A stretch of DNA of 64,000 nt, taken from Sphingobium sp. Leaf26. GTDB lineage: Bacteria; Pseudomonadota; Alphaproteobacteria; Sphingomonadales; Sphingomonadaceae. The notes below the pieces were generated by a model. That model had not been told where the DNA came from. It did not search any database and saw only the letters and a list, made by a program, of their open reading frames with translations. The position numbers were made by a program, and so were the translations under genes. This document shows positions 41,895 to 50,247 of the stretch, in pieces. Positions within the stretch are counted from its first letter, which is position 1; every line of letters begins with the position of its first letter. Location of the stretch: positions 16,447 through 80,446 of the forward strand of contig NZ_LMKV01000031.1 of assembly GCF_001421665.1 (NCBI RefSeq), in the 5' to 3' direction.

Positions 41895-44051
41895 TCAGGC
41901 CACCGCCTGCGTTGCATAGAGTGTCTCTATCGCTGTCTCATCATAGCCGAGCGACGCCAGCGTCTCGCGCGTGTGGGCGCCCGGCATCGGGGCGGGCAGG
42001 TCATTGCCCAGCGCCGAGCGGGACAGGGAAAAAGCCGTGCCGATCTCGTTGATCCGACCGAAGGCGGCATGCTGCGTGGCGCGCACCGTGCCGCGCGCGA
42101 TCAGATCCGGATCGGTCAATATCTGCTGTTCCTTGCCGTCGCGGCATGGCTCGACCCATATGCCGTGCGGCTCCAGCACAGCCTTGAGCTGTGCCAGGTC
42201 GAGCTTGGCAACCTGCTGGGCAATCAGAGCCTCGTCAATCTCTGGCAGGTCTAGCGCGCCCTGAAGCCCTACCACCGCACGCGCGCCGCGTGCCACGATA
42301 GCCACCCAACCATCCGCCGCCTGATACAGGCTTTCAAGCGGGGTATAGCCGCCGAGGCTCGCACTGAGCGATGCCATGCCGGCAAAGCTGCCATCAGGTC
42401 GCTGGATCAGTTCTGACAGCGTGTAGATGCCGGCGTTGCAGAGCGGCGATTCCAGCGCGACGCTATCGCCGGTCCGCTCACGATGGAGCAACGCCGCCAG
42501 CAATGCCACCGAACCGATCATGCCGCCGGCAATATCGACCAGATTGGTTCGATTCCAGCGCGGCGCGTTGCCGGCCCCAGCGGCCTTCACCTCGTGCCCG
42601 GTCCAGGCCTGCATCACCATATCAAAGCCAGCCTTGGCGGCCGCAGGTCCGTCATTGCCGAAGGCCGGTGCTTCCAGCGCGATCAAGGACGGATTAACGT
42701 GCGACAGGCTTTGCGGATCGACACCCAGTCGGGCAGCCACGCCGGGGCGGAAATTGTTCATCACCACATCGGCATCGGCGCAAAGCTGGTGCACCACCTT
42801 CAATCCGTCGGCATGCTTCATGTCGATGCCGATCACCCGCTTGGCATGATTGGCGAGGGTGAAGGATTTGAAGATCGACCGGTTGGGATCGCCCTGCTTC
42901 GCCTCGACCTTGATCACGTCGGCACCGAGATCCGCCAGCGCCACGCCAGCCAGCGGCCCCGCAACGAAGGCCCCGCAATCGACTATGCGCAAGCCTTCCA
43001 GAGGCTTGCGCCCTTTGCGCGCGCGCTTGGCGGCGCCACTACCCAGAGGAGCCGTCGCGAAGGGCAGGCCGACATGGCGCGTGCCATCTGCATCCCGGAC
43101 GATGATGTCATTATGCACGACTTGCTGGTCCGACCAGCAGGTGCCGGGATGCTGCACTTCCTCGGCCGGCAAGCCGCGTTCCCAGATGCGCGCCAGCAGG
43201 TCGTCACAATCCTTCTTCGCCACATGGGCGGCGAGCAGGTCATAATCGCCAAAAAAATCCTTTCGGCTGCCACCGGGCTTTGGCATGCCGCTGTCGCCCG
43301 GCAGGATGGTGGGATCATCAATCTCCAGCGCCTGATAGAAGCCATATTTCGACCCTGCGCCACCGATCGCCATATGGATGAACCGATCGTCGCGTGTACG
43401 GAAAATGAGCGGCGCCACACCACGCGGGATCACGAAATCCGCCGTGGGTGTCGGCTTTTCCAGCTTCGCCCAATAGGTGCCGATCCATGGCAACGCCCCT
43501 TCGAACAGGGAGGTGGTGACGACCTGCCCCTGTCCCGATGCCTCCCGCTCGAACAGGGCGCCAAGCAGACCGATCAGACCCTGCAAGGCCGCACCATAGC
43601 TGCCCGGCTCGAAAGCATTGACGATCGGCCGGTCGGGTTCCTGCTCCCACACCAGTCCACTGCGTACCTGGGCCAGCAATTCGGTCGACGGGCCGACATA
43701 GCGCGTGTCCGCCGGGCCGTCGCTGATATCCAGGATCACGAGACGCGGATGATCGTCGGCCATACTGGCTGCATCACGGCGCGGGGGCAGATCGGGATGA
43801 TCTTCCCCGCCCATGATGCAGACGTCCGCTTCAGCCAGCAATGTGGGCAGGGCATCTGCCGATGCCCGCCTGGCCGCACCATGCCATATGGCATAGGCGG
43901 GATAGATATCGGCAAAGGGATCGCCCCCGTCCGGTTCGATCCGGTGGACCTCCGCCCCCAGTTCCGCCAGCATCTTCGCAGCCAGGGCCGGAGCCATGCC
44001 TACCCCCAGATCGACGATTTTCAGCCCTTCCAGCAAGCCAGTTGTTCGCAT
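41895..44051 (-). CDS. Tandem-domain class III CoA-transferase (CaiB/BaiF family)
   Basis: The 718-residue protein contains two CaiB/BaiF units joined head to tail, residues about 1-360 and 365-718, each beginning with a GLxIVDxG stretch. In the second unit the catalytic Asp is visible in NRTNLVDIAGGM, followed by a helix like that in formyl-CoA transferase. In the first unit the equivalent position reads EPGSYGAALQGLIG, with Ser in place of Asp, so it is probably a structural partner. Such fusions move CoA between acids and avoid ATP use. AGGAG lies eight bases before ATG 44051, and it follows an acyl-CoA dehydrogenase gene by 16 bases. Confidence 0.88.
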   Translation of the reverse strand: MRTTGLLEGLKIVDLGVGMAPALAAKMLAELGAEVHRIEPDGGDPFADIYPAYAIWHGAARRASADALPTLLAEADVCIMGGEDHPDLPPRRDAASMADDHPRLVILDISDGPADTRYVGPSTELLAQVRSGLVWEQEPDRPIVNAFEPGSYGAALQGLIGLLGALFEREASGQGQVVTTSLFEGALPWIGTYWAKLEKPTPTADFVIPRGVAPLIFRTRDDRFIHMAIGGAGSKYGFYQALEIDDPTILPGDSGMPKPGGSRKDFFGDYDLLAAHVAKKDCDDLLARIWERGLPAEEVQHPGTCWSDQQVVHNDIIVRDADGTRHVGLPFATAPLGSGAAKRARKGRKPLEGLRIVDCGAFVAGPLAGVALADLGADVIKVEAKQGDPNRSIFKSFTLANHAKRVIGIDMKHADGLKVVHQLCADADVVMNNFRPGVAARLGVDPQSLSHVNPSLIALEAPAFGNDGPAAAKAGFDMVMQAWTGHEVKAAGAGNAPRWNRTNLVDIAGGMIGSVALLAALLHRERTGDSVALESPLCNAGIYTLSELIQRPDGSFAGMASLSASLGGYTPLESLYQAADGWVAIVARGARAVVGLQGALDLPEIDEALIAQQVAKLDLAQLKAVLEPHGIWVEPCRDGKEQQILTDPDLIARGTVRATQHAAFGRINEIGTAFSLSRSALGNDLPAPMPGAHTRETLASLGYDETAIETLYATQAVA

Positions 44052-44067
44052 CAGACGTCTCCTTCGG

Positions 44068-45246
44068 TCAGCGCGTGTAGCGGCGAGCCAGCACATCCTT
44101 CATCAGTTCGGTCGCGCCGGCGAAGATGCGCTGGACGCGCGCGGCGGTGAACATGCGGCTGATGGGATGATCGTCCATCCACGCCTGCCCGCCCCAGAGT
44201 TGGACGCAATTGTCGAGCGTGCGGAACTCCAGTTCGGTCAGCCAGATCTTGGCCATGGAGCTTTCGGCGTCTGTGATGGTGTTGGTCGCCACCTTGCGCA
44301 GCAGCGAATTGTAGAAGGCGCGCCCGACCCGAATTTCCGTTTCCATCTGGGCAAGGACGAACTGTGTGTTCTGGAAATCGATCAATCGCTGGCCGAACAG
44401 CTTGCGCGTCTGGCAATGGTCGAGCGTCATTTCGAAGGCGCGCTGGGCCGCGCCAATCGAGCGGGCGACGATCTGAAGCCGGTCGAGCGCCATGTTCGGC
44501 ACGAACATCGCCGCCGCGCCATTTTCCGGGCCGACCAGATTAGTGACCGGTACACGCACATCGTCGAAGAAAAGCTCACCCGTGTCGCCGCCCTTGTAAC
44601 CCTGCGTGATCATCCGTTGCTGGGTGAAGCCGCGCGTGCCCTTCTCCACGATGATCATGCTCATCCCCTTCGCCTTCAACTCCGGGGCCGTCTTGCACAG
44701 CACATAGGTGACATCGGCCTTGGCGCCGTTGGAGATATAGATTTTGCTGCCGTTGATGACCCATTCGTCGCCATCGCGGACCGCCGTGGTGCGCGCGGCG
44801 AAGGCGTCGGAACCCGATTCCGCTTCCGTCATGCCCATCGCCTGAACGCAATCGCCGGTCAGGATGCGCGGGAAATATGCCTGCTTCTGCTCCTCCGATC
44901 CATAGTCGACCAGGAAGTTGGTGCAAATGTCGGTGCCGATGAAGGAGCCCGCCGTCGCGCCGGCGGGCGAGTAGCCCAGTTCCTCTGCAGCCACCATGAT
45001 GGAGAAGCGATTCGCGCCGGGACCGCCATAGGCTTCCGGGATGGTGGCGCCCAGAATTCCATATTCGCCGGCCTTGTTCCAGATCGCCCGATCAGTGCCA
45101 TGCGCTTCGAACTCGCGATAGCGCGGTTCCACTTCCCGTTCGAAATAGGCGCGCACGGTCATGCGAAACATCTCCATTTCGTCGCCATAGGGGCTTTCCT
45201 CGGTATCGAAATTCCGGGGGTCCAGCTTCAGGAAAACGCCGCTCAT
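44068..45246 (-). CDS. Acyl-CoA dehydrogenase
   Basis: The 392-residue enzyme has GMTEAESGSDAFAARTTA, NGSKIYISNGAKAD and a C-terminal WGGQAWMDDHPISRMFTAARVQRIFAGATELMKDVLARRY. As in its neighbour at 38570 the YEGT Glu is missing (FAGATE), which places it in a long-chain-like branch. GGAGG sits six bases before ATG 45246; an earlier ATG at 45252 is too close to the ribosome site. It heads the operon with the CoA-transferase and P450, divergent from another acyl-CoA dehydrogenase, with motif site E in the gap. Confidence 0.9.
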   Translation of the reverse strand: MSGVFLKLDPRNFDTEESPYGDEMEMFRMTVRAYFEREVEPRYREFEAHGTDRAIWNKAGEYGILGATIPEAYGGPGANRFSIMVAAEELGYSPAGATAGSFIGTDICTNFLVDYGSEEQKQAYFPRILTGDCVQAMGMTEAESGSDAFAARTTAVRDGDEWVINGSKIYISNGAKADVTYVLCKTAPELKAKGMSMIIVEKGTRGFTQQRMITQGYKGGDTGELFFDDVRVPVTNLVGPENGAAAMFVPNMALDRLQIVARSIGAAQRAFEMTLDHCQTRKLFGQRLIDFQNTQFVLAQMETEIRVGRAFYNSLLRKVATNTITDAESSMAKIWLTELEFRTLDNCVQLWGGQAWMDDHPISRMFTAARVQRIFAGATELMKDVLARRYTR

Positions 45247-45355
45247 CCTCATCCTCCGTAATAGCCGGCCTGATCGACCGGCCTGATCCGTCGATGGGCG
45301 CGCGACTTGCTGTCGCTGAGTCCCTCGACGCTGTTTCTCTATTGTGATGTAGCAG

Positions 45356-45372
45356 ATGATACGCTAGCGCAA
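45356..45372. promoter_or_regulatory. Catabolic-region motif, site E (divergent acyl-CoA dehydrogenase gap)
   Basis: ATGATACGCTAGCGCAA on the plus strand agrees at 13 of 17 positions with ATGATACGCATGCGAAC at 58348, including a run of nine identical bases. It lies between starts at 45246 and 45400. Confidence 0.55.
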
Positions 45373-45399
45373 TATGAAAATCACATGGGAGAGTCCGCA

Positions 45400-46614
45400 A
45401 TGGCGAATGAGGATCTGGTCCGGCAGGTAGAAGCGTTCATGCTGGAGCGGGTGATCCCCACCGAGCAGGCGCATCACCACCAGTTGCAGGCGGCGGAGAA
45501 CCGCTGGACCTATACGCCGGTCATGCGGGAATTGCGGGCAGAGGCCAAGGCGAAGGGGCTGTGGCTCTTCCCCCTGCCGGTCGAACTTGGCGGGCGTGGC
45601 CTGTCGCTGATGGACTATGCCCCGATCTGCGAGATCATGAACTGGTGCAACCACGGGCCTGAAATCTTCAATTGCTATACCGGCACCATTTCCAACAGCA
45701 CGGCGATGAACAATCACGCTTCGGAGGCGCTGAAAGAGCGTTACATGAAACCGCTGATGGCCGGCGACATCCGGTCCTGCATCTCCATTACCGAGCGTAA
45801 TGTTCCCTCCTCCGATCCCACCGATCTGAAATTCGATATCCGGCGCGAAGGCGACGATTATGTGCTGAACGGGGTCAAGAGTTGGGCAACCGGTGGGGCG
45901 ATGGACGAATGTCGCTTCTTCCTGGTGCTGGGCGCGACGGATGTAAGTGCGCCGCGCCATGCGCGACATACCATGGTGCTGGTGCCGCGCGAGGCGGCGG
46001 GGCTGAGCCTTGGCCGGATCGAGACGGTGATGGGCTATGATGATGCCCCATTCGGCCATTGCGACCTGATCTTCGACAATGTGCGCATTCCCGCCAGCAA
46101 CCTGATCGGCAAGGAAGGCGAAGGCTTCCTGATGATGCAGTCGACTCTGGGGGTGGGGCGTATCCAGTTGGGCATGGGCGCGATCGGCGCGGCCGAGCGC
46201 GCGATGATGGAAATGTGTAGCTGGGTCGAAAAGCGCATCATCGGCGGCAAGCCGCTGGTCGAGCGGCAGGTCGTGACCGACGCCATCGCCCGCAGCCGGA
46301 TAGAGATCGACGCCTGCCGCGCCTTCATCGTGCAGACCGCGCGGCGGATGCAGGAGGAAGGGATGAAGGCCGTGCGCGGTGACATCGCGCAGCTCAAGGT
46401 CATGGCCCCCGACGTCGCGCTGAAGGTGCTGGACCGGGCGATGCAGTTCCATGGCGGGGCGGGCCTCAGCTACGATACGCCGTTGCCTGAAATGTGGTCG
46501 CATATGCGCACGGTGCGGATCGGCGAGGGCGCCGACGAAGTGCATCGCGAGACGATCGCCAAGCTGGAATTGCGCCGACAGGCCGAGTGGCGCGCCGCGC
46601 ACGGCCGCGACTGA
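45400..46614 (+). CDS. Acyl-CoA dehydrogenase, ACAD10/ACAD11-like
   Basis: The 404-residue protein ends in HMRTVRIGEGADEVHRETIAKLEL, matching the xDGPDEVHxxxIAxLEL signature of ACAD10/ACAD11 and LvaC-type proteins, which act on phosphorylated 4-hydroxyacyl-CoA from a partner kinase. Other marks are SITERNVPSSDPTDL, NGVKSWATGG and HGGAGLSYDTPLPEM. GGGAGAG ahead sets ATG 45400; an ATG at 45385 overlaps that site. It leads a rightward operon with a DUF35 protein and a thiolase. The APH-like kinases of the region (33090, 34812) are its possible partners. Confidence 0.88.
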   Translation: MANEDLVRQVEAFMLERVIPTEQAHHHQLQAAENRWTYTPVMRELRAEAKAKGLWLFPLPVELGGRGLSLMDYAPICEIMNWCNHGPEIFNCYTGTISNSTAMNNHASEALKERYMKPLMAGDIRSCISITERNVPSSDPTDLKFDIRREGDDYVLNGVKSWATGGAMDECRFFLVLGATDVSAPRHARHTMVLVPREAAGLSLGRIETVMGYDDAPFGHCDLIFDNVRIPASNLIGKEGEGFLMMQSTLGVGRIQLGMGAIGAAERAMMEMCSWVEKRIIGGKPLVERQVVTDAIARSRIEIDACRAFIVQTARRMQEEGMKAVRGDIAQLKVMAPDVALKVLDRAMQFHGGAGLSYDTPLPEMWSHMRTVRIGEGADEVHRETIAKLELRRQAEWRAAHGRD

Positions 46615-46646
46615 CCCGAAATCATCTTTCCCATGGAGAGCCTATC

Positions 46647-47084
46647 ATGAATGTTGTGACGCAAGCGCCGAAGCCGGCCTTTCCCTTCATCCTCCTCGAC
46701 GCGAGCGGCCAGCCCAGCCTGATCGCCCAGAAATGCACCGCCTGCGGGGCCACCTATGCCGATAGCGAGCGGGTGGCGTGCGGGCGTTGCGGTGGGCGGG
46801 CCGATGTGCTGGAAACCTTTCTGCCGGCAACCGAGGGGACGCTACATTCGGCGGTGATCGTGCGGCGCGGTTTTCCCGGTGTCGATGTGCCGTTCATTTC
46901 AGCGGTCGTCGATCTGGACGGCGGACCGACGATCAAGGGGACGTTGCGCAATACCGCCGGGTTCGAGCCGGACCATGCCGCGCCCGGCCAGCGGGTGCGG
47001 GTGCGGTTCGATGACGCGCTGGGCCGCAAGGACAAGGCGGGCGGCAGCTATATCGCCCATTATTTCGAACCGATCCCGGCCTGA
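46647..47084 (+). CDS. DUF35 OB-fold/zinc-ribbon protein, thiolase partner
   Basis: The 145-residue protein has an N-terminal zinc ribbon (CTACGATYADSERVACGRC, two Cys-x2-Cys pairs at about residues 31-50) and a C-terminal OB fold. DUF35 proteins bind SCP2-type thiolases; in steroid side-chain breakdown they form aldolase or thiolase complexes (for example Ltp2 with ChsH2) and in archaea bridge thiolase and HMG-CoA synthase. GGAGAG precedes ATG 46647. The thiolase gene follows 13 bases on, so the two very likely form a complex. Confidence 0.9.
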   Translation: MNVVTQAPKPAFPFILLDASGQPSLIAQKCTACGATYADSERVACGRCGGRADVLETFLPATEGTLHSAVIVRRGFPGVDVPFISAVVDLDGGPTIKGTLRNTAGFEPDHAAPGQRVRVRFDDALGRKDKAGGSYIAHYFEPIPA

Positions 47085-47097
47085 AGGAGCGCCCAGC

Positions 47098-48234
47098 ATG
47101 AGTGACATCTATATCGTTGGCATCCATATGATCGACTTTGGCCGCCATCCCAACCGGACGCCGGGCCAGCTTGGCGCGCAGGCGGCGCTGGAGGCGCTGG
47201 ATGAGGCCGACATCACGATCAAGGATGTGCAGGCCGTCTTTTCCGGCAGCAATTACACCACGATGATCGGGCAGAAGATACTGCAACAGATCGGCCAGAC
47301 CGGGGTGCAGATCATCAACCTGGTCAATGCCTGTTCGACCGGAGCATCGGCGGTGCGCATGGCCTATACGGCGATCAGGGCGGGCGAGTTCGACACGGTG
47401 TTGTGTGTCGGGGTGGAGCAGATGACCGGCCTAGGCATGCTGGGCGGCGCGGTGCCGGGGTCGATCCCGACCGAGGGCATATTGGGATCGGCGACGATGC
47501 CGGCGGTTTTTGGGGAATCGGGCGTCGAATATGCCGCACGGACCGGCGCGACCCAGGCCGATTTTGCGCAGGTGGCGGTCAAGAACCACTATAATGCAAC
47601 GATGAACCCCAAGGCGTTCCTGCGCAAGGAGACGCCGCTGGACATGGTGCTGGAGGCCGAGACGATCGCCTGGCCGCTGACCAAGCTGATGTGTTCGGTC
47701 AATGTCGATGGCGCGGCGGCGGCGGTCGTCATGTCGGAGGAGCAGGTGAAACGGCGCGGGCTGATGGACCGGGCGATCCGCATTCGCGGGTCGGCGATGG
47801 CGTCGGCGCCCTGGCAGGAGCGCGATCCGATCATGCACGACGTCAACGGTCCGACCCGGCTGGCGGCGCAGAAGGCCTATGCCATGGCTGGCGTCGATCC
47901 CAGGGATATCGACCTGGTCGAACTGCATGACTGTTTCGCTTCCGTCGAGCTGCAACATTATGAGAATCTGAGCCTGTGTGGCGAGGGCGAGGGGGTGAAG
48001 CTGATCCGCGACGGGTCGACCGAACTGACCGGGTCGATCCCGGTCAATGCGTCGGGCGGGCTGCTGTCCAAGGGGCATCCGATCGCCGCGACCGGCATCG
48101 CCAACATGTATGAGATCGCGCTGCACCTGCGCGGTCAGGCAGGGGAGCGGCAGATCAGGGGCGCGAAGATCGGCATGACCCATGTGGTCGGGCTGGGCAC
48201 CAGCGCGGCGGTGCATATCCTCGAAAAGGCATGA
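47098..48234 (+). CDS. SCP2/lipid-transfer type thiolase
   Basis: The 378-residue thiolase-fold protein keeps the nucleophilic cysteine in NLVNACSTGASAV (about residue 80), with HDCFASVELQHYENL in place of the NEAF motif, and GGLLSKGHPIAATG near the end. These are the marks of SCP2-thiolases, which work with a DUF35 protein on bulky 3-ketoacyl-CoA such as steroid or terpenoid side chains. The retained cysteine argues for thiolysis over retro-aldol cleavage. AAGGAG lies before ATG 47098. A hairpin terminator follows the stop. Confidence 0.92.
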   Translation: MSDIYIVGIHMIDFGRHPNRTPGQLGAQAALEALDEADITIKDVQAVFSGSNYTTMIGQKILQQIGQTGVQIINLVNACSTGASAVRMAYTAIRAGEFDTVLCVGVEQMTGLGMLGGAVPGSIPTEGILGSATMPAVFGESGVEYAARTGATQADFAQVAVKNHYNATMNPKAFLRKETPLDMVLEAETIAWPLTKLMCSVNVDGAAAAVVMSEEQVKRRGLMDRAIRIRGSAMASAPWQERDPIMHDVNGPTRLAAQKAYAMAGVDPRDIDLVELHDCFASVELQHYENLSLCGEGEGVKLIRDGSTELTGSIPVNASGGLLSKGHPIAATGIANMYEIALHLRGQAGERQIRGAKIGMTHVVGLGTSAAVHILEKA

Positions 48235-48242
48235 CGCATGGA

Positions 48243-48272
48243 AAGGGCCGGTTTGCCAACAGGCCGGCCCTT
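48243..48272 (+). terminator. Terminator hairpin after the thiolase gene
   Basis: AAGGGCCGG (48243-48251) pairs with CCGGCCCTT (48264-48272) over a 12-base loop, just after the thiolase stop. The T-run is short. The remaining sequence to 48380 shows no gene. Confidence 0.6.
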
Positions 48273-48380
48273 AACTTCCCATATTTCCCGCAGATTTCGA
48301 CATTTAATTGCGCCGGGCTGATCCTATTGGAAAGCGGTGATGCCTTTATAGCATGAAGTGCCCAAATAGGACAGGAAGGG

Positions 48381-49163
48381 TCAGTGGCCGGTCCATGCGG
48401 GCGGTCGCTTCGCCATGAAGGCGGCCATGCCCTCTGCGAAATCGGCGCTGGCCATCACGCGCTGGCGCAGCGTGGCCTCTTCCTGATCGAGCGTGTCGCG
48501 GGAGGCACCATCAAGAGTGCATCGAACGATATGTCGCGAGGCCGCGACGGCCAGCGGGGCGCCCTCCAATATCTGCCCGGCCATGGCCTTGGCGATCACC
48601 AGTGCTTGCCCCGCCGCTGCCAGTGCGGAGACGAGGCCCAGCGCATAAGCGCGGGTGGCGTCGATGCGGCTGCCGGTCAGGGCCAGTTGCATGGCGACAG
48701 ACCCCGGTAACTTGCGCGCCAACTGGACAAGGCCACCGCCCATGGCGGCTGCACCGACCTTGGGTTCAGGCAGCGCGAATGTGGCACGCTCGTCGGCGAC
48801 GATAATGTCGCAGGCCAGCGCGATTTCGAACCCGCCACCCATGGCGAGGCCGTTGACGGCAGCGATCACGGGCTTGGTACGGCTATGATAATGGGTGAGG
48901 CCCCCGCCCCCTTCCGGCGGTAGCGGGCGATTGGTGCCCGCTACATAGGCCGATATGTCGGAGCCGGCACAGAAGGCGCGGCCGGCACCGGTCAGGATGG
49001 CGACACGCACGGTCGAGTCGGCCTCGAAATCGCGGAAAATGGCGGCCATCTGCGCGTGTGAGTCCGGGATCAGGGCGTTCAGCTTGTCCGGATTGTTCAT
49101 GGTGACGGTCAGGATCTGGCCATCCTGTTCGGTCAGGCAGAAGTCCACGGCGCTGATCCTCAA
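48381..49163 (-). CDS. Enoyl-CoA hydratase/isomerase family protein
   Basis: The 260-residue crotonase has GAGRAFCAGSDISAYVAG and VNGLAMGGGFEIALACDIIVADERATFALPEPKVGAAA. Here the conserved glutamates are in normal context (FEIA, LPEPKVG), so ordinary hydratase activity is likely. It converges on the thiolase operon and follows the SDR gene at 49222 by 58 bases that include a dispersed repeat. It may be the final gene of the leftward dioxygenase operon. The repeat lies across its upstream region, so the ribosome site is unclear. Confidence 0.9.
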   Translation of the reverse strand: MRISAVDFCLTEQDGQILTVTMNNPDKLNALIPDSHAQMAAIFRDFEADSTVRVAILTGAGRAFCAGSDISAYVAGTNRPLPPEGGGGLTHYHSRTKPVIAAVNGLAMGGGFEIALACDIIVADERATFALPEPKVGAAAMGGGLVQLARKLPGSVAMQLALTGSRIDATRAYALGLVSALAAAGQALVIAKAMAGQILEGAPLAVAASRHIVRCTLDGASRDTLDQEEATLRQRVMASADFAEGMAAFMAKRPPAWTGH

Positions 49164-49175
49164 ATAGATAACAGG

Positions 49176-49201
49176 ACTTCGACAGGCTCAGCCCGAACGG
49201 T
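49176..49201. repeat. Dispersed intergenic repeat (CTTCGACAGGCTCAGCCCGAAC type)
   Basis: The core CTTCGACAGGCTCAGCCCGA (49177-49196) followed by ACGGT is a short interspersed sequence that I recognise as common between genes in sphingomonads and many other proteobacteria. Only one copy is noted in this window. Confidence 0.6.
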
Positions 49202-49221
49202 GTTTGAGGCACGGGTGGGCA

Positions 49222-50064
49222 TCAATACTGCCCTGGCGTGCTCAGCTTCGTGGCGGCGGGCTGGACGCCCTGTATGCCGCAGCCGGTCCAGGCGATGACA
49301 TCGCCGGCCTGATCCATCGCGTCGAGCGGCGGCAGGCTGGCGTCCCACAGGCGGGCCTGGATGCGGCGGCCGTTGACATGATCCGAAGCGTCGGAAGCGA
49401 GGAAGGCCATCGGCGGTCCCATGATTTCAGGCGGCAGCACCGCGTCGCGCGGCAGGCCCATCTCGTCGGTCATGCGCGATCCGCAGCCGCCACCGGGGAC
49501 CAGCACATTGGCGGTCACGCCGCTGCCGGCCAGATCATTGGCCATGATCGCGGTTTCCGCCTCCAGCCCCGATTTGGACGCGCCATAGAGCGAACTGCGC
49601 AGCATCGTGTCGAGGCTGGTGGTGTTGGCGACGATCCGGCCCCAGCCGCGCTGCTTCATCTGGTCCACCAGCCGGATGGCAAGGATCATCGGCGCGACCG
49701 TGTTGATCGCCAGATAGCGTTCGATGATCGCGCGATCCGATTGCCAGAAGCGATAGGGGTTGGTCAGATAATCCTTCGACACTTCGTTGATGGCGATGCC
49801 GGCATTGTTTACGAGAATGTCGATCGTGCCCAACCGGTCGAGCGCGACGTCCGCGAGGCGCTCAGCCTCCCCCGCCATGGCAAGGTCGGCGAGGACATAG
49901 GCGACCTTCGCCGCGCCCAGCGCGCGACATTCGGCGGCGGTTTCGATCAGCGTATCCTCGCTGCGGGAAGACAGGAGCAGGCTGTGGCCGTCCCTTGCCA
50001 GGGCATGCGCCATGACACGGCCAAGGCCCCGGCCAGCGCCGGTCAGCAAGATGGTGCGGCTCAT
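49222..50064 (-). CDS. SDR family oxidoreductase
   Basis: The 280-residue short-chain dehydrogenase has TGAGRGLGR at residues 8-16, NNAG near 87-90, Ser in NTTSLD and the catalytic YGASK around 160-164. The C-terminus is longer than usual for classical SDRs (RIQARLWDASLPPLDAMDQAGDV) and resembles SDRs of CoA-ester pathways. It lies at the far end of the dioxygenase operon, separated from the oxidoreductase gene by a 184-base gap filled with an inverted repeat. It could oxidise a hydroxyacyl-CoA intermediate; substrate unknown. Confidence 0.85.
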   Translation of the reverse strand: MSRTILLTGAGRGLGRVMAHALARDGHSLLLSSRSEDTLIETAAECRALGAAKVAYVLADLAMAGEAERLADVALDRLGTIDILVNNAGIAINEVSKDYLTNPYRFWQSDRAIIERYLAINTVAPMILAIRLVDQMKQRGWGRIVANTTSLDTMLRSSLYGASKSGLEAETAIMANDLAGSGVTANVLVPGGGCGSRMTDEMGLPRDAVLPPEIMGPPMAFLASDASDHVNGRRIQARLWDASLPPLDAMDQAGDVIAWTGCGIQGVQPAATKLSTPGQY

Positions 50065-50131
50065 GCTTCCTTTCTCCCTTGTTTTTTACTGATATGCGTA
50101 ACCTAATCCCGTTCTTGCTGCGTAGGGCCTC

Positions 50132-50200
50132 AGCGAAACCGAAGACCCGTATCGAAGCATCACGCCCTGATCGCCTTCGATACGCCATTTCGGCTTCGCT
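50132..50200. repeat. Nested inverted repeat in the 50.06-50.25 kb gap
   Basis: CGTATCGAAG (50148-50157) pairs perfectly with CTTCGATACG (50175-50184), and the outer arms AGCGAAACCGAA (50132-50143) and TTCGGCTTCGCT (50189-50200) pair at 11 of 12. The CCTTCGATACG..TACTCAGG style is a known dispersed intergenic family in sphingomonads. It splits the leftward operon between two genes and may act as an mRNA hairpin. Confidence 0.62.
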
Positions 50201-50247
50201 CAATGGCTACTCAGGAAAAACGGATGTCTTTCATCTGATGCGCATCC

